64,000 bases of DNA from Xanthostigma xanthostigma (Eukaryota > Arthropoda > Insecta > Raphidioptera > Raphidiidae), in NCBI GenBank assembly GCA_963575645.1, contig OY754464.1, forward strand, positions 63,958,948 to 64,022,947, in the 5' to 3' direction. Position 1 is the first letter of the stretch; the number at the start of each line of letters is the position of its first letter. This document shows positions 10,557 to 20,302 of this stretch, piece after piece. A model generated the notes under the pieces. It had not been told where the DNA came from. It did no database searches and saw only the letters and a list, made by a program, of their open reading frames with translations. The translations under genes were made by a program, and so were the position numbers.

Positions 10557-11066
10557 TAAAAAATATAGCTTAACAGCATTTTTCGTTATTGATCTATTAT
10601 CCTCTGAAAAATAATATTATAATAATTACTAGATCTGAAACACATATCATTTATTATTTTTTTTTTAATTTTAAATGTATTGACTTATTCTATGCTGTAA
10701 GGCCAATTGAAAAAAATATATATTCTATTCTATCTCGAGATATCTCGATTATAATATGCAATTAGTAATTCATTCCATTATGAATCATTTTACTGAAAAC
10801 TTAACTAACGACGCGAATTACTATTAAAATTAATCGAATGAATGCATGTATCGGAACGGAACACTACGAAATACTACTGTAATAATCGAGATTCAAGAGA
10901 GAACAGAGTGGCCGATCAAAAGCTAGCAGCTACACTTGTGCATACTATATGTGTGTTATGACTTGTGAGATAGATACTACGATTCGATTATGGCAATCAT
11001 TCGATTATTGAAATAATTCGTCTCGATTATCGAAATACCTTGATTATTCCCATCATTAATCAGGGC

Positions 11067-11788
11067 CTATGAACATGTATAATAAATTACGTAAATATGA
11101 AATTCAAACCTTAATTATATCGCATAGTGCACACCACTGCTGCAGTGTTGTAACTGCAGTTCACATCGACTGGGAGACACCGCCATGAACGACTGCTACC
11201 GGAATACTAATGGCGCTTTTGCCTAACCCAGTGCCCTGCCATATCGTATCGTTTAGCATCTTCAGGTACTTTTGAGTTTTTAAATCTTATCTGTCGGTTC
11301 CTCTATGGGCACATAATAATAAAATGTGTAATTTAACTTTCAAAGGCATCGATTCATTTCTATTAAAGTTAGAAATAGAGCGGTGCCGCGTTTTACAAAT
11401 CGTTGTCAGAGACTTTCAATTCATAAGAGGCTTACATTATGATTACATAGTACAATAGTTGCTGGACGTTTGTTAATCTTTTCGTCAAATAGACAAACAG
11501 ACTTAAAATTCAATAGTACAACACTAATGTGAATCCCCTGAGAATTAAAATTAGCACAATTAATTAAAAAATTTGAATGTACAAAAAAAATACAATGAAA
11601 TAAAAATTTAATATTTTATTTACGTCTGACTGAAAATATACATATTCAAACAAAATTAATGGCTTGCAAATTTTTTATAAAAGTTATTTTTTCAGTAAAA
11701 AAATTTACTAGTCGTTGAATTTATTTAACTAAAGTCACGCTTTACTTGCTGATTTTTATTTTTAAATAAATTATTTAAAAAAAAAAAT
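11067..11788. other. unassigned
   Basis: No coding frame or element boundary recognised. 11135-11240 is less AT-rich than its surroundings but shows no domain. Confidence 0.35.
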
Positions 11789-12246
11789 TTGAACCGATTT
11801 CACACTAAAAAGTAAAAAATAATTGCGTATTGAAATGTTTTGGAGTCGGTGTCAGCCAAAATGAAATCTATTCCGAGAACTACACCGACTCCAAAACATT
11901 TCAATACGCAATTATTTTTTACTTTTTAGTGTGAAGTCGGTTCAATTTTTTTGTTAAAAATATTTTATTTTTCTCTTTTTAGTGTTAATCTAACACTAAA
12001 AATCGGTGAACATACATAAAAAACATTATGTGTGCCATTGAAATTTGAGAGTTTCCCTCGATTTCTCCGGATTCCACCATCAGATCCTGACTTGGTTCCG
12101 ATGGGACCATCTCTGAGGTGCAGTCTTTCGAATAAAAAAAAAAAATTTGAAAATCGGTCCATAATTGACGGAGAAATCGGTTAACATACATAAAAAAAAA
12201 TATACAGACGAACATAGAACCTCCTCCTTTTTGTTGAAGTCGGTTA
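11789..12246 (-). mobile_element. family H element with attached palindrome, copy 1
   Basis: On the minus strand it starts AACCGACTTCAACAAAAAGG at 12246, passes a GATCTGATGGTGGAATCCGG block, and ends in a palindrome (11791-11950) whose arms also end in AACCGA and GTCGGTT. The same arrangement recurs at 48017-48555. Palindrome arms hold CACTAAAAAGTAAAAAATAA and TTGGAGTCGGTGT. Noncoding. Elements beginning AACCGACTTC and GGAGGAGGTTC are widespread in insects, but no class is assigned here. Confidence 0.65.
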
Positions 12247-12634
12247 ATAAAGTTTAAACGTCGAGTCAGTAAAGTCCAAACCCTAAGTGAATTTCTTAAA
12301 TTCTAACTTTGACCAGCAGTGTGTTTTTTTTATTGTTGTTGTTTACAGATGTATTCTTTAACAAATAAAAAATTTGCTTCTATAATACACAAAAAAAACA
12401 ACCTTTTGTGAATATGTAAGCGTAATAATGCCGATACAGCGAATTAAATCTATAAAATAAATATTCTCGGACGCGTAAAGATGTCTTCTTCGTCATTCTT
12501 GCAAGATCATGACTTGGCGGAGAAGATATTAAGAATAATTATCTTTATTTATGATACTTACCTTTTTGATCTTATGTTTACGCATATAGCCCTAGTTGCT
12601 GCGCGTTTTATATTTAAATTAAAAAAAAATTATC
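12247..12634. other. unassigned
   Basis: No feature recognised. A 60-codon frame starting at 12481 runs into the next element and has no motif. Confidence 0.35.
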
Positions 12635-12957
12635 TTTATTCAACACGCGTGAGTAATATATAATTTCGGGGCCCTGCTAAATTCGGGAGAAATAATAAAT
12701 TACTTCATGTTGACGCGTAGAGTGCGAATAATGAGCCGAAACTGTACGGTAATATATTACTGCACAGTTTCTGGACCAATAGGAACGCGGTAGCGATTTG
12801 TATATATGAAAACAGCATCGCAATTCAGCGAAAGTCGGGGCCATCTTGTGTGCATCGAGGGCGGTGGGTACGTCAATCAATGAAGTGGTTTATTATTTAT
12901 CCCTCTTTTATCAGGGCCCCGATTACATATTATTACTCGTGCTAGTTGAATAAAGTA
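12635..12957. mobile_element. TIR foldback element (CGGGGCCCTG core)
   Basis: Left arm TTATTCAACACGCGTGAGTA through CGGGGCCCTGCTAAA pairs with the right arm TTTTATCAGGGCCCCG through GTTGAATAAAG over about 75 bp with several mismatches. The interior is relatively GC-rich and contains no frame of interest. No exact target duplication was found. Confidence 0.6.
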
Positions 12958-13225
12958 TTATGTGCGACTATTGATCGAAGGAGAATATTCCACTCGCGTG
13001 TTAACGCACTCGCTACGCTCGTGCAGCAAATTTCACGCTCATTGAATCTTCTCCTTCTCTCACTAGTCGCACAATATCAGGGTATAGGGTCACAAATCGC
13101 CGATTCTTTAAGAATTTTGTTAATCTATTTACATTTTTTTATGACTTCGTATCGTTCCTACTTTCTCCAGTCATAATTTCCAACACAGATGACGCGATAT
13201 TTATATGCTCGAAATGCCAGTCGTT
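12958..13225. other. unassigned
   Basis: No feature recognised. Confidence 0.3.
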
Positions 13226-13429
13226 TTAAGCGCTTTTAAACTTCATGCATATTATAAGTGAGCACCGTTTATATATTGTATTTAACGTTTCGTAGTCGAA
13301 GTTTGTATGGTAAATACCCTGCAGATATGACGGCAAAGAACCGGATATTGAAGACATATTGGCGAGCATCACATTTAGAGCTTCTTTCCTGTCCGCTGAA
13401 TACGTATTGGAAACTGTTACGTCAACCAA
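13226..13429 (-). other. candidate protein-coding exon or fossil, unknown function
   Basis: A minus-strand frame contains NTYSADRKEALNVMLANMSS followed by a Ser/Leu-rich segment and IYHTNFDYETLNTIYKR. Amino-acid use is balanced, unlike the Ile/Asn/Lys/Tyr bias of noncoding frames here. Upstream, TGACGTAACAG|TTTCC is a possible splice acceptor. The opposite-strand frame at 13258-13503 is less protein-like. I recognise no family, and no neighbouring exon could be joined in phase. Confidence 0.25.
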
Positions 13430-13631
13430 TATCCTCCCAGCATGTTATAGCTTTATATTTGTATCTGATCGATATACACATGAGCCTGTGCCGTGAGGGT
13501 TAAACAAAATCATCGGATTTGCTTAACTCAATACAAGCGCTTCCTTCGAATAATAAAGCAAACTATATTATTTTCATCAGCCATAGTTTGAAGAAGTTGT
13601 AGGTTCGCCGTTGTATCTGATCTATAGTAAA

Positions 13632-14054
13632 CTAGCGGCCCGTCCCGGTTTCACCAGGGTGCGATAGATATAACTCTGCAAAATATATTTCGTTTGCGGC
13701 CCGGCGTCTGAACTAATAGCTTTGAGCAAATTCTACTAGATTTGCTTCTGAAATCTGAACTAATAGCTTTGAGAAAATTGTAACAGATGTGGCTACTCGG
13801 TAACTAAAACAGTTTTTTTTATTGACTTCTGAACTAATAGCTTTGAGTAAATTCCACAAGATGTCGTTACATGTTACTAAAACAGTTTTTTTGGTAAAAC
13901 GCCGTAATTTTGTACAAAATATTTAATAAAAACCATCTTATAGCCTAAGTTGCATCAAGCAAAATACATTTACAAAATTTCATTAAAATAGGTTCAGTGG
14001 TTTCGGAGATTAGCGCGGCCAAAATTGTGACAGGGGAAATATATATTATATAGA
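13632..14054 (-). mobile_element. nonautonomous Helitron with three internal repeats
   Basis: Minus strand begins TCTATATAATATATATTTCC after A and ends GGGACGGGCCGCTAG before T. A CCTGG/CCGGG stem precedes the CTAG. The interior has three degenerate direct repeats beginning GAACTAATAGCTTTGAG at about 13710, 13756 and 13830. The segment with TTTCGGAGATTAGCGCG resembles the 5' region of Helitron family B, so the families may share ancestry. Confidence 0.88.
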
Positions 14055-14099
14055 TAAAGATTATGAATTTCATTTCAGATGCGATATATACACGAGATA

Positions 14100-14455
14100 T
14101 GATGGTTTTGGGAATTATTAATGCATTATAGAAAATGCATATGAACCTCCCATGAGCGTCCGGTCTATGTTGTATTTTATGTGAAACAATATTCTGTAAT
14201 GTATTCATGATTCCCGTAGCTACCATATCAACAAAACGCATATATATTACAATGAAATTCAATGTGTACATGCGTTTTGTTGATATGGTAGCTAATTAGT
14301 AATGCATTACAGAAAACTGTTCCGCATAAAATTCAGCATAGACCGAACGTCCAAAGAAAGTTTGTATACATTTTTTGTTGAGCGATTTACTGTAATGCAT
14401 TAATGATTTCCATAGCTCCATATCAACAAAACTCATGAAATTCACTGTATCTAAA
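14100..14455. repeat. inverted repeat around a palindrome
   Basis: GTAGCTACCATATCAACAAA at 14217 is matched in reverse by TTTGTTGATATGGTAGCT at 14276-14293; flanking blocks (GGTCTATGTTGTATTTTATG and TGAATTTTATGCGGAAC, in complement) extend the pairing. A third partial copy lies at 14395-14440. Similar sequence occurs at 32135-32215. Probably a foldback MITE; ends not fixed. Confidence 0.5.
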
Positions 14456-14485
14456 AAGTATTGAGGAAATGTTACTAGTAGGTAG

Positions 14486-15519
14486 GGAGCTAGTGACCAT
14501 TTTACTTATAGTATTTTCTCAAACCTGAATTTTTGTACATTCATTAAGGGCACTGAACGTAAAAATCATCAAGGTTGATTTTTTTAAATCTGACAGTAGC
14601 AATAATTCGGTGTTTTTATACGCTAGGAAAGTATCTTTTGACACGCATTCTTTGCGCCATCTCGTGTTTTTTTTAAATTCTGTATCAGTCAAAACCTTAG
14701 TGTCATATTATGTGATACATGCATTTTGATAAGGATTAATAAATTGTTGAATAAAATGGGTAAAATCTATCAAATCGGAAATGCTGTGTTGTTGATTGTA
14801 AAGATACACTAACTAAAAATTCAGAATTACAAATCCACCGTTTTTCTGGAGAGGGAAAAAAATGGATTGCAGCAGTACGTCGTCAAAGGTAATTAAATTT
14901 TATTTTACATCTGTAATCATTATTAAATACATGAAAAATATCCTATTTGTTATTTTGTTAACAAAAATTAAATTTTAAAAATTTTGAAATCAAAAATGTG
15001 TATTATATTATTTATATAGTTTTTTTACTGACATGGTGCGTAAATACTTTTTTATGGTTAAGAATAAAGCTGGTTTCCATGTGTTTGGTAAGTTTTGAGT
15101 GAACCAGATTTTAAAAAATCAAACACGAGATGGCGCAAAGATCGCATCTCAAAGATACTTTTCTAGCGTATAGTTTCATGCCTGTACTAGATTTGAAAAA
15201 ATCAGTCTGGAAGAAATATTTCGAGGGAGCTACGAATTTTGACATGTTCAACCCTTTGTCAAACGGGCATTGTCCCGGATACGAAATGCCAGACTTGAGT
15301 TTTTGTGCTCAAGGGCACCTGAACTGAAGGAAATTTCAAACCTGATTAAACATATATTAAGTGACACCTCCAGTTTGACATCTTTGACCGGGTCCACCCA
15401 CGCATTGTCCCCGGTCTCAGCTGCCAGACTGCCGTTTTTACGTTCAAGGTTGGGCCCTTAATGAATGTACAAAAACTCAAGTTTGAGGAAATACTGTAAG
15501 TAAAATCGTCACTAGCTCC
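14486..15519. mobile_element. TIR transposon with about 85-bp TIRs and a THAP exon
   Basis: GGAGCTAGTGACCATTTTAC at the left and its complement at the right begin TIRs that extend about 85 bp, to the ACGTAAAAA region, with roughly nine in ten bases matched. Internally 14610-14685 and 15105-15175 (including CGAGATGGCGCAAAG) form a second inverted pair. A THAP zinc-finger exon sits at 14782-14888. THAP domains are used for DNA binding by P-element, ISL2EU and related transposases. The rest of a transposase was not found and no clear target duplication is visible. Confidence 0.7.
14782..14888 (+). pseudogene. THAP-type zinc-finger exon fragment
   Basis: The frame reads CCVVDCKD, then IHRFSGEGKKWIAAVRRQ, and stops at AAAG|GTAATT, a plausible splice donor. 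CC-x3-C, H-x-F and the Trp before the AVRR segment match the first half of a THAP C2CH finger (C-x2-4-C ... HxFP ... W). The matching CxxH half was not located. The ATG at 14756 is out of frame, so the gene is probably broken or its start lies elsewhere. Confidence 0.6.
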
Positions 15520-15696
15520 TTGTCTATAGGTTTTGTATAATTTCTACAAGACAATATTGATATTGCATCAAATAAGGCTACATCTGAAAATGATAAAAGT
15601 TATATATAATAACTTTAAAGAATAGCTTCTGTTGCTACATTGTTGAAACACCCATTGTTACATGTCTATATTAGAAAAATTTATTTCTCAAACAAT

Positions 15697-15768
15697 GTCA
15701 CCATCGGGATACGAACCCCGAATCTTTCCACTATCGCGACGGACTGAGTTACATTACTCCACTGTGAC
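15697..15768 (-). tRNA. tRNA-like cloverleaf, left arm
   Basis: On the minus strand GTCACAG and GGTGAC ends pair, GAGTAATGTAACTC forms a D arm, TCCGT/GTGGA forms an anticodon stem around CGCGATA, and TCGGGGTTCG...CCCGA forms a T arm. Position 33 is not U and the T arm is one nucleotide off the normal spacing, so it is probably a tRNA mimic or derivative and not an active tRNA gene. Confidence 0.45.
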
Positions 15769-16048
15769 ACAGTAAGGTCAATTCATCATTCTAATATTAT
15801 ATAGCCTTTCAACTATATGAATATGAAAAGTTTTCGCTGTTATCTTTCCTAATGAAATAGAAATTGTCTTGATTTAGGAATCAGATTAATATAAGAAAAC
15901 AACTTTCATCGTTGATTCAACCACAGCTCTCACTTCAGCTGTGAAGGTTCATATCTGACGTTATCTAAGATAAAAATTAGCTCTCGCATGATGTGAAATA
16001 TACAGTTACAAATGGCTATATATTAGAATGATGAATTGACCTTACTGT

Positions 16049-16120
16049 GTCACTGTGGAGTAATGTAACTCAGTCCGCCGCGATAGTGGAAAGATTCGGG
16101 GTTCGTATCCCGATGGTGAC
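16049..16120 (+). tRNA. tRNA-like cloverleaf, right arm
   Basis: Complementary twin of 15697-15768. Acceptor GTCACTG/TGGTGAC pairs over 7 bp with two G-U pairs; D stem GAGT/ACTC; anticodon stem TCCGC/GTGGA; GGTTCGTATCC resembles the B box with one change. The same departures from canonical tRNA structure apply. Confidence 0.45.
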
Positions 16121-16215
16121 ATTGTTTGAGAAATAAATTTTTCTAATATAGACATGTAACAATGGGTGTTTCAACAATGTAGCAACAGAAGCTAATCTTT
16201 AAAGTTATTAAATAG

Positions 16216-16880
16216 TAGTACTGTACGCACTATATATTTGTTATAATAATATATAATCTATTTTCCTAGCTGAAGAGTTAACGGTTGCACGGTAACTTAA
16301 TTTGAGTTGTAGGCTTTGATGTCTCTTCTGCCTTTTTAAACAAGCTGTCAGTTTTTGGGATTGAATATTATCATTGTTTGTTTTTTTTTTGAAAATACCA
16401 AAGTGAACAGTTGAAATTGCTTCGGGTTGGATGCTTTATTAAATGCGATTGTTGACCAATAGAGATGTAGTAAACAAGGTTTGTTGTTTCTTCTTCGTTT
16501 TCCGTTTTTAATTACGACTGTCAGTCGCAGAAAACTGTAGAAATGTTCGGGTTGAGTTATGATGCTGTAGTTTATATTAATGGACAAAAATATAACAAAT
16601 GAGGGTTGTACTACGCATTTCCGTCTGCTACTGGATTATTCATTGCTTTTTAAAATATTTGATGCAGAATTTAGCGTATAGAGGACATTGGGGAAATGAA
16701 AATTACGCCACGTCAGAAGTGTTCTTTTTACTTTTCAGAGAACAACTGAAAACTTTTTATTGGCTTTTTGAAATGTGTAAAAAGTAGACTTTTATTGTTT
16801 CTCAGGTAATATTATACACATGATATTTTTCGCGTTTTTTAAACTTTACATCACAATTGTGAGAAAATAGAATTTACATA
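16216..16880. other. unassigned
   Basis: Contains frames of 79 codons (16348-16587, minus) and 62 codons (16599-16787, plus) with no recognisable domain and no consistent splice context. No repeat match found. Confidence 0.3.
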
Positions 16881-17059
16881 TTTTTCGCTATAAAAACATG
16901 ACCTACTTCATTTGCTTTTTTTAAACTCGAATAGTTTATAAGGTTGTAGGCGTCTGTTCCACCGTCTAAAAGCTTTTTGAAATAATCGCTTTTTGGTTGA
17001 AAATCGGATATATTCGGATGTCGGTACATCTTTTCACTGAAAATTTCCATTTCTGTCAT
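16881..17059 (-). other. candidate protein-coding exon, unknown function
   Basis: The minus-strand frame starts MTEMEIFSEKMYRHPNISDF and continues with LLDGGTDAYNLINYSSLKKA and a hydrophobic VFIAKN segment. Composition is protein-like. TGGTTAG|ATG is a possible acceptor and AATAT|GTAAAT a possible donor. No family recognised. Phase does not match the candidate exon at 19936-20190 or 13226-13429, so no gene model is proposed. Confidence 0.25.
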
Positions 17060-17315
17060 CTAACCACGTACCTAGTTACCATTTCCAAAATAAAATATTC
17101 TGTAAAATGTTGAAAAACTAAATGTTTATTTGGTTTGCTTAAAAGGTCTTCACTGTGTGACATTATTTTTCTGTATTATTTGAGTACTTTATGTTTATGA
17201 TTTTTTTTTAATTTTATTATAGGGCATCTGTTAACAGTCTACAGGTGTATTTCGATTAATCTTTTTTTCAGCTCTAATAATAAAAAATGTTGCGACTGGG
17301 AGTTTGTAGTAGAAA
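17060..17315. other. unassigned
   Basis: No feature recognised. Confidence 0.3.
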
Positions 17316-17591
17316 CAGGGCCATACCGACAATAGAGCAAGCGGGGCGGTGCCCTGGGGCTTCCGATGAAAAAGGGTCGCTTTTCGTTGCCTACTTCTTA
17401 GGGGTTCGAAAGTGCCCACACTTGTTTTTTACTTTTTAGAGCCCTTCCACAAATGACCTCCATAATTGTACGTAAAAAAATTGTATACTAATAAAAGTAA
17501 TGACCTTTTTTAAGCACTTTTTAAATTCTACGTAGGAGGCCCCAATTTTACTTCTTGCCCCGGGATCCCCGAGGTTCCAGTTTCGGCCCTG
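17316..17591. mobile_element. hAT-type MITE (CAGGGCC termini)
   Basis: Ends CAGGGCC and GGCCCTG are inverted, with near-identical 8-bp flanks AGTAGAAA (17308-17315) and AGTCGAAA (17592-17599), 7 of 8 matching. CAAGCGGGGCGGTGCCC and CCCCGGGATCCCCG are characteristic GC-rich subterminal blocks. A 62-codon minus-strand frame overlaps one end and is not a gene. Confidence 0.75.
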
Positions 17592-18027
17592 AGTCGAAAT
17601 AACCCCAGTAAAATATTTTTTAAATAAAAAATTATTTGAGTAAATATACCTACCTATAGAAATTTGCGACGCTGATATTTTTTTTTATGTTTTGAACTCA
17701 ATATACATATTTGTCTTTGATGTATACAAGTTTTCAGATATCCTGAATTTGAAAAGCTGAAGAAAGCTGTACATGTGGCCTTAGCTAGTTAAGTTGACGT
17801 ATGTGTGTAGGTTTATCTAAGACATGGTCCGCAAACCGAACATGAGTGTATTAATTAGCCTTCTCATTCTAAACTTAATTTGCATGGAAGACTAAGGTCT
17901 AGAAGACACATATAGCACATCATTTACCTTATATATTTACAGTAATACAAGATGTCTTATTTGAAAAGAATTATCATTGTAACACAACTATTTTTTTGTT
18001 CGTGGTGGAAAAATGTTTATTTACAAA
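17592..18027. other. unassigned
   Basis: No feature recognised. Confidence 0.3.
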
Positions 18028-18263
18028 AAAACAAGCTATAGGCTATATAATATCACGCTACGACCAATAGGAGCGAAGCATCAATGAAAAATGTTGCAAA
18101 ATATAACTCAAAATTTGTTCGTCCGACAAAAACTTTTGAACGGTAACTCCGATCATCATGAAATTTGTACTCAACATATTCATCTCCGTAACCTAAGATG
18201 AACGTGCGTACTCATGTCCCTCCCCACATTCGTTCTTTTGAAACCGAGCGAACTGCTATAATT
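18028..18263 (+). mobile_element. Helitron family B, 5'-truncated copy
   Basis: Matches family B from the CTATATAATATCACGCTACG region through GAACGTGCGTACTCATGTCC to a degraded 3' end (AAACCGAGCGAACTGCTATA). The 5' TC terminus and leading 110 bp are absent. Confidence 0.75.
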
Positions 18264-18419
18264 TTATATCAACTGCATTTTTTTAAATGGGACATACTGT
18301 AGTTGCATGTAGGTATTATGTACTCTCTTGCTCTGCCTAAGTTTGAAAATTACACACGCTGGTACAAACTTTGTTTTTGAACTGAACATTGTATATATGC
18401 TGAATTCGCTGCTGCATTT
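18264..18419. other. unassigned spacer
   Basis: No feature recognised. Confidence 0.3.
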
Positions 18420-18870
18420 GTGCTGGCTGCGAGAATGGAAATGGTATCACTGCGGGTCCGTTGCGGGGTTAAGAGCTAGATTTCAACTGGGACTATTTTT
18501 CGTACTTGATACTTCGCTGGCTTTGAGCAATAACCAATCAGAAAGCCGTATCCTGCCGCTTGGACGACATGGGCAAACGTCATGAACATGAAAATATGAC
18601 GTCATCGTGTATGTTCTGTTCAGAGATAATAAAATTATACTTTTGTTAACATTCAAACTGTCACTGCGTGCATCTACAAATCCAGCTCCAAAACACGTAT
18701 CGTGGTAAACCAACACATACAAACCATCACAATATCCAGCGTCATGGCACGTTTGGAACGTTGCAGCACAATCAAGAAGTGACTTCAGCGCCAAAACCAG
18801 ACTCGTGTACAGCGATAATAAAATCAATCCAAAGCAAACCAAAAGATGAGCAATATCACTAAGGCTATGT
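18420..18870 (+). mobile_element. family F element, diverged copy
   Basis: Matches family F at GAGAATGGAAATGG, ATCACTGCGGGTC, AACCAATCAGAAA and CGACATGGGCAAACG, in the same order as in 21325-21592 and (inverted) 23430-23846. Open frames on both strands at 18328-18862 are by-products of this noncoding repeat. Confidence 0.6.
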
Positions 18871-19504
18871 ACTAATACTGTTATGTAAATTTACTGCCGC
18901 AAGAATCCAAAAGGACTAGTGGGTCATTTTCATAGTTCCATTGATCCTTTTTATTTAGCACGTACACACACACACACACTCAACTAATCATAGATAATCT
19001 TTCTCGGGATGTAATAGGCTAATGATCTGGAAATCCAAGGAAGTAATGTTCGGCTCTTAAATTACAATTTGGAACCAGAAGATACTCTTGTTAGTGTATT
19101 TGATAAGGCACTTACACTATTGGCAAAGGAGTTAATTCATTTTAACGTTTGGACCACATACCTATTGTAATCCATCACCGCACGAAGTCTATTTAAAATA
19201 GGCTTCATCGGGTCACTTTAAGGGTGAGTTTTAGGGGTTATAAAATATTTTTGGGCCCAAAAATATCGAAAAAATTCTCCGAATCGTTTCAAAACTGAAA
19301 TTTAACCCATTAGTAAAGATGAAAATGTGCTGCCAAAATTTTATTAAAATCGGCTCGACCGCACTTAAAAATTTTATGAAAACGTTAATTTGTAGATATG
19401 GATTTACTTAATGAAGGGTGAATTTTATTTGGTAAATTGATAGTAATATTGAAATTAAAAAAAAATATATATTATTTTCAGGGCTGTATTAAAATTTATT
19501 ATTA
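18871..19504. other. unassigned, includes a short (CA)n
   Basis: A (CA)7-type run lies near 18966-18980. No gene or element end found. Confidence 0.35.
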
Positions 19505-19600
19505 AAATTTTTATTTTGTCCAAAAACAAAAGGGTTAAGTTCACATAAAGCCACACTATATTGTCGGCAGGGTTTCGCAGTGCGACTCGAAATTTTTTTT
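19505..19600 (+). repeat. repeat shared with 38925-39015
   Basis: GTTAAGTTCACATAAAGCCA through TCGGCAGGGTTTCG matches 38945-39010 apart from an insertion in the second copy. Too short to classify. Confidence 0.5.
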
Positions 19601-19935
19601 TAATGCTTTCAGAACACAAGTATAACAACTAAATATAAAGTTGTCTCAAATTCAATTTATCTTGCGTCTTACCTTGTTTGTATAATTATTATTGAAACTT
19701 TGAAAGTACATAAACCTAACGTAACGTAGTAGCTGTAGACATTACTTATTTACTAATCTGCATCTATTTGCATAATATACTTAGTAGTGTTACAAATTAA
19801 ATTCGATGTTAATTTTGTGCTGATCAATTATTCAAATTTCTTTGCCTTGTTTTCAAACCATTTCTTTTATTTTTTATTTATTAATTCTGAGACCAGTTTA
19901 AATAAAAAAAATTATTAACAAATACTAGTATAAAG

Positions 19936-20190
19936 AACATACTGTGGTTTTACTGTCACAGTGTTTTTATTAAGAACAAACTTTTCTATAGTTTGAATGA
20001 TTTCTGGGCATATGTCAATTATTTCGTTAAGATTAGCTGTATATTGGATGAAGTTTTTGAAAGAATCCGTGGCAATAGGATCAGTTAAAAGCAATACTGA
20101 ATTTAAAATTGCGTTTATCACTAAAGTTTCGGTACACTTTGTACCATCTTTCAAAAACTTCCTCCAATAGTCTTTAAGAATCACAATTGC
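19936..20190 (-). other. candidate protein-coding exon, unknown function
   Basis: Minus-strand frame with DYWRKFLKDGTKCTETLVIN, then an amphipathic helical stretch through LLLTDPIATDSFKNFIQYTA and EIIDICPEIIQTIEKFV. It looks like part of an alpha-helical repeat protein, which is inference from composition only. AAATAG|GGCAATT is a possible acceptor and CCACA|GTATGT a good insect donor. There is no in-frame ATG at the start, as expected for an internal exon. Best of the exon candidates in this window. Confidence 0.35.
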
Positions 20191-20302
20191 CCTATTTACT
20201 TAATTAGAATCAACTTCAATTAGAAGTATAGTCTATTATATATTTCAATCCTTACGTCTAGATAGGTAATCTCATTGTGCTAAAGTTGAAATGAATATGG
20301 AG
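20191..20302. other. unassigned spacer
   Basis: No feature recognised. Confidence 0.3.

Larger units (their letters stand above)
10345..10623. mobile_element. palindromic foldback carrying hammerhead cores in both arms
   Basis: Arms of about 105 bp (left 10345-10449, right 10513-10623) begin at TTTTTCAGAGGATAATAG and its complement. Each arm holds the motif CCTGAGGAAG, an AT-rich stem, and ACGAAACGTTGCG. The insert interrupts the LINE tail. The central spacer of about 60 bp is AT-rich. Confidence 0.75.
10098..10725 (+). mobile_element. LINE 3' end with (ATTCT) tail, nested in hAT family J
   Basis: Comparison with the uninterrupted hAT copy at 45084 puts the boundaries just after ATTAACA and just before ATCTCGAG. 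The insert starts inside a reverse-transcriptase C-terminal frame and ends in ATTCTATTCT, as expected of a 5'-truncated non-LTR retrotransposon. It is itself interrupted by the palindrome at 10345-10623. Confidence 0.75.
10047..11058 (+). mobile_element. hAT-type element (family J), copy 1, with nested LINE
   Basis: Perfect 8-bp duplication ATCAGGGC at 10039-10046 and 11059-11066. Termini TAGCGATGGGAATAA and TTATTCCCATCATTA are inverted, and TCGATTAT words fill the subterminal regions. The element matches, in reverse orientation, the copy at 45084-45601. That copy lacks the segment 10098-10725, which is therefore a later insertion. Confidence 0.88.
15590..16215. mobile_element. large inverted repeat with a tRNA-like cloverleaf in each arm
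   Basis: Arms of about 200 bp (15600-15805 and 16015-16210) are near-identical complements, with a few substitutions and small gaps, around a spacer of about 205 bp. Each arm contains a 72-nt tRNA-like sequence reading toward the outside. High arm identity suggests recent formation or gene conversion. No target duplication was established. Confidence 0.75.

Noticed and set aside
18328-18862. Overlapping frames of 85, 119 and 64 codons
   Set aside because: They lie in family F, which is noncoding in its other copies; frames on both strands reflect its higher GC content.
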